64,000 nucleotides of DNA from Mycosarcoma maydis (GCF_000328475.2 NC_026498.1:248001-312000); one strand, 5' to 3'; numbered from the stretch's first letter, positions 41,793-52,625 are shown. The notes: generated from the letters alone by a model not told the origin. Numbers and translations are program-made.

Positions 41793-41939
41793 GATAGCAA
41801 GAATCGAGTGGCAGCAACTGCTTGATAACCGAAGAGCGTGGTCTGTGCTGCGAGGATGAGGGTAGGCGATGTTGTCGTTAGACTCCGGATGACCGTAGAA
41901 GGCGGGTATATGCAATTGCTTTTCCGGGTCGGTTCGGAT

Positions 41940-42052
41940 CGAGATGAGATGAGATGAGATGAGATGGTTGTGGTGAAGCCGAAGGGGCGAGGTGGATGGG
42001 ATGAGGAGGAGGAGGAGGAGGAGGATGAGGATGAGGATGAGGATGAGGATGA
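41940..42052. repeat. GAGAT / GAGGAT simple repeats in the Pil1-gene leader
   Basis: A pentamer run (GATGA-type) at 41940-41965, then GAG trinucleotides and GATGAG hexamers at about 42000-42052. On the transcribed sense strand of the Pil1 gene this is a long CTCATC polypyrimidine tract 150-260 bases before the ATG. Confidence 0.85.
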
Positions 42053-42453
42053 CAGAATCGCCAATCGTGAATGATGACGACGAGAAGCGAGGCTGTGCTT
42101 GAATTTTTTTTGGCTGTGCTAAGTTACACAGCGACGTCAGCCAAGACTCACGACTGTGGGAGGCGGACACCGGAGCAGCACAACCAACCGTGAATTGTGA
42201 ATCACAGCAGCGGTTCTTGAACAATTTAACTAAAGTTAACTTGACCGTGATTCACGATTTTGCCTTTTTTTTTTTTATCGTAACGATAACTAACTTGTTT
42301 GATTTTTGATTTTTGAACTTTTTTTGTTTGGTGGTTCATGCCCAGCCGCCGAGACTCACAACTCCGTGACTGTTGAGTTGGGATGACGCCAAGTCGCGAG
42401 TGCAATCATGAATACAGTCACGAGTGACGAGTGTGCCTGTCTCTTGTCTGTGT

Positions 42454-42481
42454 ACGGAGCACGGAGCACGGAGCACGGAGC
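42454..42481. repeat. Heptad array, ACGGAGC x4
   Basis: Four perfect tandem copies of the 7-base unit ACGGAGC. A related degenerate array recurs at 59273-59313. Confidence 0.92.
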
Positions 42482-42942
42482 AACCACGAACGGTGAGATA
42501 TGTTAGACCGTCTCTTTGCGAGATTTGCAAAATGGCGTGGCTGACGTCACGTGCTGCAGTCGTGAGTTGGGTGCATGAACGGGGGGACTCACGACTGTTT
42601 CTGTGAATCTGCCTGTGCCCGGTCTAGGCTCAGTATCGGCAAGCTGGCGCAGTCAAACTCAAGTCTGACTCGTGACTGTGACTGTGATTACAGCCTGGCT
42701 CGAGCGTCAGTGTGCCACCTCTTCCCCACATTCGTGATTCGTGATTCACCGACGACCCACACACCATTCGTGATCGTGATTGGCCTTTAAACCACGAACG
42801 CTCCTTCTCCTTGACCACCCTCGTCAAGCTTTTTTGATCCGCCAAACCAAGGTGATCCGCCAGCGTCGAAACCCTAAGTAGAAGAACTACCAAGCCACAA
42901 AGAGCTTGTCCAGAGGAAACCTCTTGTATCACCACTACTACA

Positions 42943-43866
42943 ATGACTGCCTCGATCGCTGGACGAGGTCTACGAGCCGCCACTCGAGGCTGGTCCGCAA
43001 AAGCACTCGCGCAACCTGCAGCTGTCACGCCTGTACAGTCGCGATCGCTCATCATTCCGTCGCGTCCTGTCTTGACCGATCAGAGTCGCGCAGAAAAGCC
43101 GTCGGAGAAGGAGGATTCTCAGCCCAAACAAAGCTTGCTCAAGTCACTGCTGCATGGCTCGGACAAGGCGAAAGCGGAAGGTGTTACCACGCAATCTCAC
43201 TCGATGCAAGTGGCTCGAGGCAAGTACATCCACGAAATCCAGCGTCAATCCGTCTCTCCGGCGCATGCAAGCGAGTACCGCACGCTGATCGCCGAATACT
43301 TTCCCAAGTTGGCCGAAAAGGGTTTACCCATGCGTCTGACCGGAAGCTGGGAAGTGATCGTCGGCGACTTGGAGACCTTCTACCACATCTGGGAGTACGA
43401 CGGTTACGCCGGCTACGACAAGGCCGAATCCGCGCTGCGTTCCGATCGCGACTTTCAGGAGCTCACCAAGCGTCTGCAACCGTTGCTCTCGAATCGATCC
43501 AATTGGCTCACCCAGGAATTCTCCTTCTGGCCCTCTTCGCCTCCTCGCACCACTAACGGTCTCTACGAGCTGCGAACCTATCACCTCAAGCCAGGCCACC
43601 TGTTGGAGTGGGAACAGCACTGGCGACGCGGGTTGGAGGCAAGGAGAAAGTTTGTTGAGCCCATCGGCGCTTGGTTCACCCAGATCGGCGGTCTGCATAC
43701 CGTCTTTCACATCTGGGAGTATCCCAGTTTGGAGGAGAGGAAGAAAACAAGAGATATGGCTTGGCAGGTAGAGACGTGGAACGACACGGTCAGCCAGACA
43801 GTCAAGCTGATCGACAAGATGCACGCACAGATCATGCGGCCACTTGCTTTTAGCCCTCTCAAGTGA
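42943..43866 (+). CDS. NIPSNAP family mitochondrial protein
   Basis: A 307-residue protein with a basic, acid-poor N terminus (GRGLRAATRGWSAKAL) that reads as a mitochondrial presequence. Two NIPSNAP ferredoxin-like repeats follow, at about 90-190 (KYIHEIQRQSV, FYHIWEY) and 200-305 (LYELRTYHLKPG, VFHIWEY). The duplicated HIWEY signature is typical. Family members are mitochondrial matrix or membrane proteins linked to mitophagy and lipid or vesicle processes; no enzymatic reaction is established. ATG 42943 has A at -3. It is convergent with the decarboxylase gene with 183 bases between. Confidence 0.92.
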   Translation: MTASIAGRGLRAATRGWSAKALAQPAAVTPVQSRSLIIPSRPVLTDQSRAEKPSEKEDSQPKQSLLKSLLHGSDKAKAEGVTTQSHSMQVARGKYIHEIQRQSVSPAHASEYRTLIAEYFPKLAEKGLPMRLTGSWEVIVGDLETFYHIWEYDGYAGYDKAESALRSDRDFQELTKRLQPLLSNRSNWLTQEFSFWPSSPPRTTNGLYELRTYHLKPGHLLEWEQHWRRGLEARRKFVEPIGAWFTQIGGLHTVFHIWEYPSLEERKKTRDMAWQVETWNDTVSQTVKLIDKMHAQIMRPLAFSPLK

Positions 43867-44049
43867 GGCTCGCGTTGAAACTGCAGTCGATTCACACGTT
43901 GAACACGTCGAACACATAAACAAGCTTTATCATTCTCCCTGACTCAGACGTGTGGTCAAAGACGATCGAGGTGTGTATGCTGTGATGAACCGCAATCCGA
44001 ATCGGCGTGAGAAAGATTCGCCGGTTTGCGGTTTGCGGTTTGCGTGTTG

Positions 44050-45756
44050 CTAAGAGGCTGTTGAGGTGTCGTTGAATTTGGCCCACGTCTTTAATGCAGT
44101 TTGGCTGATCCGGTTCCACGTGCTCTCGACATGGTGGAGCCTGGTCTGTGGACTTCCTACGACAAACCTCAGACAGATGCCTATGCCGGGCAGCTTGGTC
44201 TGGGTGAGAACGAATTCGGCTGTCAACTGTTGCAGTTGTTGCCAAAAGAGGAGGTTCAAGCTGTCCAAGCGCTCGCTCTGCTGGACGTCTTGTTGGTCGT
44301 GCGGGGGTTTGAGTCGGAAGACTACCAACGCCCACCTTGGAGGCGCGACGATCTGGAACAGGCGCGACTTGTCTTGTCGTACCAATGTTTCGAAACAATG
44401 TGCGAGCTCGATGGTGGAGCGCAGATGTTGCTGAAACCCGCTGACGCCGTAGGAGCGGAGGACGAACCAGATCTTGAGACTTCGGAATCGTCTTCCGAGC
44501 GAGATCTGGAGGTTGCGCAGATCGAGCACGTCGCCTGCATCGCCGTGTTTGGTGCGCAGGTATTCCGGTGTGATGGTAAGTGCGCGCGAGAAATGTCCAC
44601 GATCTCGAAGAAAAACGGGCGAACAGTCGAATTGCACCAACCCCCACTTGTGAAGGTTGGTGCTGAAGCTGTCCACTTTGCCACTGTTGATCGCGCCCAG
44701 GTGCATCGCGGAGCGCAGTTCGGGGAGCGACAGACACACGCCCGCATACGCTGCGTCAACGTGAAGCCACAGTGTTGGATACTGATGCACTACCTCGACG
44801 ATTTCCGAGAGGTGGTCCACCGCGCCCGACGAGGTGGTGCCGATGGTGGCGATCAACAGAAACGGTATGCGCCCCTGTTGCATATCCTCTCGCAGTGCTT
44901 GCGAGAGAGTGGCGGCGTCCAGAGAGTAGTGTGGAGCTGCGACGTGTAGCGCGCGGAATTCGAGGCCGAGGATGAGAGCCGCTTTGGCGGCAATGCTGTG
45001 CGTTTGCGTGGTACCGTAGACAACGAGTTGCGATGTGAGCTTGGCACGCCACTGCGCCACGCTCGTGTTGGCTCGCACCGTCGATGGCTCTCGCACCTGC
45101 GCTGCAGCTCCAGCTGCGCTCTTGCTGTGTAAAGCCAGGTTTGGTTCTGGTTCCACATACACACTTTGTCCTTGCACCACCTCGTTGGCACGCTCGCCAT
45201 CCACATGCGTCGTTTGTGCAGTCGTTGGCATCGGCATCGGAAATCGATCTGCTAAGATCCTGATACATCTCTCTCTAGCAGCGATGGCCACGGTCAACGC
45301 CACCTCGCTTGCGCTACCCAAGATCACACCACCACCTGTGCCGCTCTTGCTCGTACTCAGCCACTGCTCGTCCAAACCCAACATTCTGGCGACCCAATCG
45401 ACCATGAGGATCTCGAGCTCGGTTACTGAGGGCGAGACACTCCAGTTGAAGCCTGGGTTGCTGATGGCCGCGCAGTACAGATCGGCGATCGCACCGGGGA
45501 ACGAGGCGTTGCAGGGAAAGTAAGCGTAAAAGTTGGGATGTTGCCAGTGCGTGATGCCGGGCATGATGATCGAGTGGTAGTCCGAATCGATTGTCTCCCA
45601 TTCTTCCGGATCGTTGGGAGGATCCGATGGGATCGAATGCGACAGAAATCCAGGAGCGACAGCTGACGAGACCGGCAGCGTCGAGAGCGACGCATAGTAG
45701 TCGCAGATCCGATCGACGGCTGCGTAGCCCGCTTTGCGGAATCCTTCGATATCCAT
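44050..45756 (-). CDS. Aromatic-L-amino-acid decarboxylase (PLP group II)
   Basis: A 568-residue pyridoxal-phosphate decarboxylase of the DOPA/tryptophan decarboxylase family, which converts an aromatic amino acid to its amine and CO2. The PLP lysine is Lys370 in NLHKWGLVQFDCS. The N-terminal MDIEGFRKAGYAAVDRICDYY and the WQHPNFYAYFP segment are hallmarks of the group, and HVDAAYAG supplies the PLP-binding aspartate. Sequence cannot separate Trp, Tyr and DOPA activity. There is no targeting signal, so it is cytosolic. The start is ATG 45756, and the length is slightly above the usual 480-510 because of Ser/Ala-rich loops. Neighbours give no pathway hint. Confidence 0.92.
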   Translation of the reverse strand: MDIEGFRKAGYAAVDRICDYYASLSTLPVSSAVAPGFLSHSIPSDPPNDPEEWETIDSDYHSIIMPGITHWQHPNFYAYFPCNASFPGAIADLYCAAISNPGFNWSVSPSVTELEILMVDWVARMLGLDEQWLSTSKSGTGGGVILGSASEVALTVAIAARERCIRILADRFPMPMPTTAQTTHVDGERANEVVQGQSVYVEPEPNLALHSKSAAGAAAQVREPSTVRANTSVAQWRAKLTSQLVVYGTTQTHSIAAKAALILGLEFRALHVAAPHYSLDAATLSQALREDMQQGRIPFLLIATIGTTSSGAVDHLSEIVEVVHQYPTLWLHVDAAYAGVCLSLPELRSAMHLGAINSGKVDSFSTNLHKWGLVQFDCSPVFLRDRGHFSRALTITPEYLRTKHGDAGDVLDLRNLQISLGRRFRSLKIWFVLRSYGVSGFQQHLRSTIELAHCFETLVRQDKSRLFQIVAPPRWALVVFRLKPPHDQQDVQQSERLDSLNLLFWQQLQQLTAEFVLTQTKLPGIGICLRFVVGSPQTRLHHVESTWNRISQTALKTWAKFNDTSTAS

Positions 45757-46377
45757 GCTCTTTGCGTTGTCGTTCTGTCGGCGACGTGCAACGAGTTACG
45801 CTTCGCCAGATGGACAATGATGTTGCAAGCGGCGCACCACGTCGCAGGCAAGCAAACTAAAGCAAAGCAGAGCAAACATATGTGACAGCTTTCCAGCTAT
45901 CCTTTCGACTTTCGCGGTTTCGTGTTTGCTCAAGAAGAATCACAAATCACCAAACATATTCACGATTTACGATTCACGACTGTGCGCTGCGCTCAGATCG
46001 TGCGCACTCACAATCAACCCAAAAAAAACCCCCCCACGAATGCTTACGCCAGCGCCATTTCTCGCTGCTACTGTAGTCGCGCGTGTGGCTCAAGCGCCAA
46101 GTCCAAGTTCAGCATCCGTTACACGCACACTCACGACTTACAGCCTTGCACACGGATATGCGTTGTGTCATCAAAGTGTCAGAGGTTGTGTCGCCTACCA
46201 ACGAAAGACGAACAAAAACCCAAATTAAAGCAAGATGAAACGCGCAGAAGCCGAGGTTGGGCAATTCACTATTTACGACGCAAACCATGGACACAAACAT
46301 GTTGGCTCGAAAAGGGCGAAATGGAGAGGGAGAAGAGAAGCTGGCAAGTCAAGTCCTACCAACGCTCGGAACGACGT
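45757..46377. other. Intergenic spacer, decarboxylase promoter
   Basis: No gene. It holds the decarboxylase promoter and the 3' flank of the first AceTr gene. A four-unit heptad run (TATTCAC, GATTTAC, GATTCAC, GACTGTG) lies at 45957-45984, followed by an A/C homopolymer stretch at 46021-46035. Confidence 0.65.
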
Positions 46378-47303
46378 TCAGTCAAGTCGGGGCAGAGGGA
46401 AGACGGGCAACACCTTGAGCCCCTCCTCAGCCAGCATGACGGACGTCGCCGCGTAAAAGAGACCGATGCCGACAATGATGAAGAGCGCACCGGCGGTCTT
46501 GAGAATGACAAGGTTGGGAGCGCCACCGATGTAGCCTCCGCCGAGACAGCCGAGCGCAACGACGATGAGCAGTGCAGCACCGGCGAGCGGAGCCGAGGTG
46601 CGCAACGAAGCCAAAAAGATCAGGAAGATCGGGATCAAGGCGACGAAAAACACGAGACCAGCAGCCTTGTAGAATTCGGCGACTCCCTCAAGCTGGTTGG
46701 CAGCACCCAAAACATAGGTTCCTTGAATGCCAGTCCAGGGAAGGAAGAGGAGCGAGGCGCCACCCAGCAGCCCAGCCAGAGAGCCCGAGATGGTGGCTAG
46801 GTAGGTGGAGCCTTCGGCAAATGCAAACATGCACGAGGCAAAGTTGGCAACCATCCCTAGGGGCAGGCCGATAGTCAGGACTGACATGGTGCAAGTTGGA
46901 ATCCCAAAACCAAATGAAGGAAACACAGAGTCAGTATCGAGTCGCTCAAGTATAAGCAAAACCAAAACCAAAACCAAAACCAAAAGCGTGCGTAGACGAC
47001 GTGGGAAGGAGAGCAAAACTCACAGATGCGCGGGTTGGAAATGCCACGGTAGCCAATGCACACGAAACCGAGCATCATGATAGATGCACCGGTGGCGATG
47101 CACATGAGCGGGAAAGGGTTGCCGATCCTTCGATGGTAGACGGGGAATCCAGGCTGCGACGAGTCGACATCGTGGCCTCCCGCAGTGACGGTACGCGTCA
47201 AGCGGTGTCCTTTCGAGGTGATCACATGGTCGCTACCGTTGGGATCTTCAGCCAGACCGAGCTGCTGTTTGAGATTGGGATGCTTGTAGTTGGGTGTCGC
47301 CAT
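46378..47303 (-). CDS. AceTr (GPR1/FUN34/YaaH) family membrane protein, divergent copy
   Basis: A spliced gene: exon 1 at 47303-47024 and exon 2 at 46880-46378, with a 143-base intron (GTGAGT...CAG) in phase. The join reads NPRI-F-LTIGLPLG and gives 260 residues. Six hydrophobic segments follow a soluble N terminus of about 55 residues. The LPVFPL C-terminal motif and overall plan match AceTr proteins, which carry acetate or other small acids and ammonium. The family signature NPAPLG is altered to NPFPLM here, whereas the head-to-head neighbour keeps NPLPLG. Substrate change or loss of transport is possible. The intron contains five tandem TTTTGG units. Confidence 0.82.
46966..46985. repeat. 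CCAAAA hexamer repeat inside an intron
   Basis: Consecutive CCAAAA units on the + strand (TTTTGG in the transcript) within the intron of the AceTr gene. The core is given; related bases extend on both sides. Telomere-like in look but not the fungal TTAGGG repeat. Confidence 0.8.
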
Positions 47304-49616
47304 GTTTGCGAGGGTCGAGGTGGCTTGACGAGGTCGGCGAAGGATGACTTGCTAAGGGGCGTGGCGTTGGGATGTTGGTGGTTGGGACGATGAAAAGACG
47401 CGCCGTCGACGTTCAAGGAGGGTCGAAGAGGGATCAACGCGATGCACGGATATGGGGCGAGCAGAGAAGTGCGAGTGGATGAGCAAGGTCTCGAGCGGGA
47501 AATGAGCAGGGACAAGTTGATCAACAGCCGTGTGCAGCAAGTCACACAAGTAGACGCAACGCGAGCGAGAGCAAGTCGTGGGTTGTGTGGCCACGATTGT
47601 CGAGAAGAGGAGGCTCGGGTAATTGAGCCAATGAATGATGCCACAGGCTCGATGTATAGCTCCCCAAACACGTCTCGAAAGAGTACATTCTCGGCAAGAC
47701 AAGAGCAAGTCACGCTAGACTGTCTAACGAGGTGCTTTGCTATGTCGGAGTGCAAGTTCGGCATGCTTGATTTCGCATCTAACGTGGCGGGTCAACATTG
47801 CAGCAACATTGCAGGGTTGGCGCGATACGTTAGGCGCGCGTGCTACAGGATCACGAATCGTGAATGCGAATGCAGGCATGTTGTGTCATACCGAAAACCA
47901 TACAGTCGAGTCGAGACGATGTGCGAAATTGTGAATCACGAATCGTGAATGCGGGGAACTGAGCAAAACAAAAACAATTCGTGATTGCAACGCATCACAA
48001 ATGCGAAAAAACGCATGGTGAATCGCCAAGGTACGGTACAAAAGAATTGGCCGCGGACACAATGCGGAGTGATTCACGATTCGTGATTACGATTGTCGAC
48101 TGCTGCAATTACGAATCAGTCGGACGTTGAAACGTTGGCCTGCAAACACACTTGGACAAAGATGTGACCAAACTTGCTGATGCCGTGACGTGATTGTACT
48201 AGTGTGCGGTTAGCAGGACATTGCGAACGCGCTGGGGTTGATCTCGTGCCTCGAGCTCGCGATCACGTCGAATGCCAAGCGCAAGCCACTAGTAATGCGT
48301 GCGTGCTTTGCAAGGGATGAAGTAGGGTTCTCAAGTTTAAGCGTCAAGTGTGCGACTTTGTGGCACTCTGCCAAGCCAACGCCATTGCCAGATGCGGGCG
48401 GGATTCACGATTGTGTAGACGATAGAGGCGCAAGGTCACATGGCGCGTCCTGTAGCGTCGAGTTGGTGCTGTTAACGTGGTGTGTCACTCGGATCGAGCC
48501 GAACTAGTTACTACGAAACGTGCTCAGCACAGGCAAGGAGTCGAGATGGATGTATCGATTGATACTGTATATGCTAGATCAAAACACTGCAGCCTGGATC
48601 ATAGTCGTCATCCCAGATTCGGTTAGGCCTGAGTTACTGCAAGAGTTTGTGCCGACGGAGCAAGCCGAAAAGCGCAGTTTCCGTGATTCCGACATATCCG
48701 CCTAATTTGACGTACGTACGTGGTATGTTACCCCGCATTCATCACTCGCCCGCCATTCGTGATTCTCTTTCTTTCTCGCCATAAATCACGAATCCACCCG
48801 TCACCAATCACGAAACGCCATAATCACCAAGCGGAACGCGAACGTGCGCAGGAAACCAGAGACGCCAATCCGGCACCAATTGCACTCTCAGACAGCCGCC
48901 GCATTTTATTAATATTTCCGCGGCTGGTTCACAGTCGGCGTGCGCTTTGTTATTTTATTTCAAGTTATTTTTATTATAGATAATCTATTCACCAGAGGAA
49001 TGCAACAGCTGACAGTCACGAGTGACAAGTCGTGAGTAACTGCGTTGGTTCTCTCACCCACCCAAAGGACAAGTGTGCTCTGTCACTATACATGCAAACA
49101 GCGCGTCCAAACACATCAGTGGGTTTTAGTCTTCTATACCAAGTCCAAGCATCTAAGCCAACCCCGTAATTGCGATTCGCAGCACTCGACGTTGGTCAAT
49201 TTGCGACTTGCAACTTGTTGAGCCTCCCTTTCTTGGTGTGCCTCTCGGTCTGTGCGTGGATGCGGTTGAGCCGGATGCATTCCATCAACACAGGCACACA
49301 GGTTCGAGGTTACGAGTGTGTTTCCCCTCTCGCTTCATGGTCGAAAGAGTCACAGTGTGGTGAGTCAGTGCGCTTGGCCGCAAACGCCAACGACAACAGA
49401 TCCACCCGCCTACTTTCCTAACCTCTTCAGGATCGCAGTCCCAAGCGTGCGCTAGTATACAGTTGACAGACGGCTCACTCACGCATCGAACTTCTGTCAC
49501 GATCTTTGAACTCGCTCCTCCTCCATCCTCGACCCCATCCTCGACCCCATCCACCACCATCTCGACGCATCCCTACTTCGCGCAAGACAGCAACTTCCTT
49601 CCGCATCAACCTCACA
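47304..49616. other. 2.3 kb region between two head-to-head AceTr genes
   Basis: No gene supported. It contains the promoters of both transporter genes. GANTC heptads are frequent: GAATCGT near 47857, GAATCAC/GAATCGT at 47933-47948, TCGTGATT at 47979, 48081 and 48757, and AATCACGA at 48784 and 48806. An AT-rich pocket is at 48900-48990. The last 150 bases before 49617 are a C/T-rich leader. Confidence 0.6.
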
Positions 49617-50756
49617 ATGTCTGCCACCGGTCACCAGATGACGGCTACCACGCCCGTCACCTCTACCAACGCCAACGGTGCGGCTTCTACCCTCCACGGT
49701 CACACCAACCTCACCGACAACGCCAACGCCAATGGCAATGGCCATCACAGCTTTGATAACGAAAAGGCAATTGCCGCTCACCAGGCTCCCACTTACAACG
49801 GCGGTGGTGTGGGCGGAAACTACCTCAGTCGAACCTTGACCCCAGGCGGTCACTATGCCGACGACGATCTCCTCGCCATCGCCAACAGCCATAGGAAGAT
49901 TGGTAATCCTCTCCCCCTTGGTGGTAAGTTGAATTCGCTGACACGCTTCTAGATCCAAGATGGCGCAGGTGCTGACACTTTCTTGAACCCTTTCCCGCTT
50001 TTCTTCGTCTACTCACAGTGTTCGGCTTCTCAACAACGACGCTTCTTCTGTCGCTGTACAACGTTCAGGTCCAAGGAATCAACATTCCCAACGCCGTACT
50101 CGGATTTGCGCTCACCTACGGTGGTTTGGCTCAGTTCCTTGCCGGTCTATGGGAGTTTGCTTCGGGCAATACCTTCGGTGCCACCGTATTCTGCTCCTTC
50201 GGAATGTTCTGGTGGGGTTACGCGGTCCTCCTCATTCCTTTCTTCGGCTTCATGGGAACCTACAACGGTCAACCGGGCATTTACGCCCAGGGCTCGCCTT
50301 ACGCTGCTGAGGCCGACAATGCGATTGGACTCTTCCTCTGGATCTGGTTCGGTATCACCACCATTTACTTGGTAAGTTTATTTTCTTTAGAAAATCTATT
50401 TAAAAAAAAAAAAACTACATCCGACGCGCGTGACGACGGTCGCGAAACACTCATGACGTTTGGCTTGAAGCATCCTCGTTGCTGATACACGTCTGTTGCT
50501 TGTTGTGCCGTTGTTGTTGCAGATCGCATCCACACGAGGCTCGGTCTCGCTGTTTGTCTTGATCTTCCTGCTCTGGGTCACTTTTATCTTTTTGGGAGCA
50601 CACGCGTACACTGGCAATGCGCACCTTCAGACCGCCGGTGGCGCTTTCGGCATCGCTACTGGTTTCGCAGGCTTCTACTTGGGAACCGCTAGCTTCTTGA
50701 GCCCCTACAACTCGTTCTTCACGCTCCCCGTCATTCCGCTCAGCAAGAGGGAGTGA
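49617..50756 (+). CDS. AceTr (GPR1/FUN34) acetate-type transporter
   Basis: Three exons: 49617-49923, 50019-50371 and 50523-50756, with introns of 95 and 151 bases, both GTAAGT...AG and in phase, giving 297 residues. The joins read PLG-V-FGFSTT and IYL-IASTRG. A soluble Asn/Gly-rich N terminus (about 1-95) precedes six membrane segments. The family signature NPLPLG is close to the canonical NPAPLG, and the GGLAQFLAGLWEF and NTFGATVF blocks and the NSFFTLPVIPL end are typical of yeast Ady2/Ato proteins that import acetate with protons. Regulation by carbon source is likely from family knowledge, not seen in sequence. Intron 2 carries a poly-A run; its retention would truncate the protein after TM4. 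Confidence 0.92.
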
Positions 50757-51143
50757 GCTGCACATCCGCCTACAACCACCTTGGCTCTGCCAAGGCAGAA
50801 TACCACCTATCTTTGATCGGATACCTCCCGCTTCCCAACCTCCACCCACCTCGCGCACTATTCTCGTTACTGGTTTCGTGTAACCGTATCGTTTCTGTTG
50901 GAATTCTACCGATGCATCCGTGTTTTCTTGCTGCGCTCACTGCGCACCACACGTGTGCAAGCATCGGTAATACAGCGACAAACCATAGCAAGTCGTGGCG
51001 AATCGTCCGTGATGAGCGTGAGAGCACCAAGAACAACCGAACGCGTACAATTTCAGTTGATTGTTGACGGTATAATGATGTGTGTATATGATGATCGCAT
51101 TTTGGTTAGAGCGAGTGCGTGGTTGCTAGGCATTCAAAGATGG
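50757..51143. other. Spacer between convergent AceTr and PDK-type genes
   Basis: No gene. Presumably the two 3' UTRs. No heptad array was noticed here. Confidence 0.6.
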
Positions 51144-52625
51144 TCAGATGACAGTATTCGACAGCTCGATATGCCTTGGCAACTTGACAAAAGTATCACA
51201 TCCATGGCCGTACAACGAGACAAGATCCAACGCCGAGCCGTTCTTCCAGTATTCGGCATAGATCCTCGCCATAGGCAGTCCATATCCTAAGCCAGCCAAT
51301 GTACCTAAGCCGGACGCAAGACCCATCTTACCCATCTCTGCTAACGCGTCTCCGCCCGTGCCACCTACGGCTTGCATCGCATACGGCCCGCCACCAGTCT
51401 CCTCTGCATCCTCGAGCTTGCTTCCACTACCCGCCGTGGTAAAGGCGTAGCTGAACACGTGCGGGAGATTCAGAGGCGAGATGCCCGCACCCTGATCTCG
51501 AATTCGCAGCGACACGTGGTTGGCCGATTGAGCAATAGTCACAATCACCGGGGGCATTGAACCCGACGCTTGCGATCGAAAGTAATTCTCTGTGGTCGCC
51601 CGATACGAGTTTTTCAGGAGTTCGGTCATGACATATTCCAGATGGACAGGTACGCCGGTATACGTTACGTCTAGGTCACCTTCCAATATCAGTTCTGGTG
51701 CAGCGCCCAGCGTGCCTTCGCACAGATCGCGCACAAATGCAGCGCACATCCGCGTCATGCGTGCCGGACTGAGCTGCGTCTCGATAATTCCAACCGCCGT
51801 GGGACTGCCATACTCATGATGTCCCTGCTTGCTGGTTCCTTCGGCCGGCAGGTCTGGGTCGAGGCGGTAGTGCGCAGATTCGTGGTAGCTGTCATGGTGC
51901 GAAGCGTGGTTGGTCGATCTCGGCGCCAGATGGCCTGAATCGTTCGACGTAGCCGAAAGTGCCAGATGCTGTTCGGCAATCATGCGAATCGCGATCCGAG
52001 AGTGAATTGCTGCATCGAGAAACGCCGAGATCTGACGTGCGTCCATATACTTTCTCGACTCTTGAAACCCTCTAGCTAGCGTCGGGATGTTTTGCGCATG
52101 TGCAGAAACCAGATCCTCGATGACGTCGGTAAATCGTTGGTTGTCCTCTTGCGTCTGAATCTGGCCGAACTTGACCAGAGTTTCGAAACTGGATGCGTAG
52201 AGCCGCGCGATTCTCGAGATGAACGGATTGCTGCCGACGATGAAAGGTAGCGCACGAAACCCGCCGACTCTCCTTGCTAGACGAATGGGCAGCTCTCGAT
52301 GTGTATGTTGCGCCGAAAGCACAAGTCGTTCGGGTGTAAGCGCTTGCCCAGGCTTTCCGCCTTGCGCCATGAGCTGGCGCAGGGTGAGCGGCGCAGGTTG
52401 AAGCGAGAGGTAGTGAGTTAGAAGGTCCGGGGATGCGCCAAAGGTGGAGAAGGGAGAGGACTCGATCGAGATGCTATCGCCGACACTGCTGACGAAGGGC
52501 TCTGGTGGTGGGTAATAGCGTTTCTCGCTTCTATGTGATGTGGATGCCAACGTACGAACATTTGGATTGCGTACAGAACCGAATCGTCTCCGGAGCATCT
52601 GGGCTCCAGAGCGGGCACGGAGCAT
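51144..52625 (-). CDS. Mitochondrial pyruvate/branched-chain dehydrogenase kinase
   Basis: A 493-residue protein of the mitochondrial PDK/BCKDK family, which phosphorylates and switches off the E1 subunit of an alpha-ketoacid dehydrogenase complex. The first 30 residues are Arg-rich without acid (LRARSGAQMLRRRFG), a mitochondrial presequence. The helical N domain follows. The GHKL ATPase domain shows the N box ELLKNSYRAT, the G1 box DQGAGI and the G2 box GLGYGLPMARIYAEYW, ending with GHGCDTFVKL. A His-rich low-complexity insert lies between the two domains (about 235-275). Family resemblance does not separate pyruvate from branched-chain specificity. Confidence 0.92.
   Translation of the reverse strand: MLRARSGAQMLRRRFGSVRNPNVRTLASTSHRSEKRYYPPPEPFVSSVGDSISIESSPFSTFGASPDLLTHYLSLQPAPLTLRQLMAQGGKPGQALTPERLVLSAQHTHRELPIRLARRVGGFRALPFIVGSNPFISRIARLYASSFETLVKFGQIQTQEDNQRFTDVIEDLVSAHAQNIPTLARGFQESRKYMDARQISAFLDAAIHSRIAIRMIAEQHLALSATSNDSGHLAPRSTNHASHHDSYHESAHYRLDPDLPAEGTSKQGHHEYGSPTAVGIIETQLSPARMTRMCAAFVRDLCEGTLGAAPELILEGDLDVTYTGVPVHLEYVMTELLKNSYRATTENYFRSQASGSMPPVIVTIAQSANHVSLRIRDQGAGISPLNLPHVFSYAFTTAGSGSKLEDAEETGGGPYAMQAVGGTGGDALAEMGKMGLASGLGTLAGLGYGLPMARIYAEYWKNGSALDLVSLYGHGCDTFVKLPRHIELSNTVI

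Larger units (their letters stand above)
41793..42942. other. Divergent promoter region, Pil1-type and NIPSNAP genes
   Basis: No gene. Features are a GAGAT/GATGAG simple repeat at 41940-42052 (pyrimidine-rich on the Pil1 coding strand), TTAACTAAAGTTAAC at about 42225, the ACGGAGC array at 42454-42481 and GANTC units near 42065, 42243, 42732-42750 and 42774. Confidence 0.65.

Noticed and set aside
41793..42224. N-terminal extension of the Pil1-type protein with a hydrophobic Leu/Ile run
   Set aside because: The run is a translation of CTCATC-type simple repeats in the leader, not a membrane segment; the Pil1 homology starts at ATG 41792.
12557..44049. Peroxisomal PTS1 endings or readthrough extensions, known for some smut enzymes
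   Set aside because: C termini of the metabolic enzymes checked (pyrophosphatase, PRPP synthetase, NIPSNAP) do not end in SKL-like tripeptides, and no TGA-CTA readthrough context stood out.
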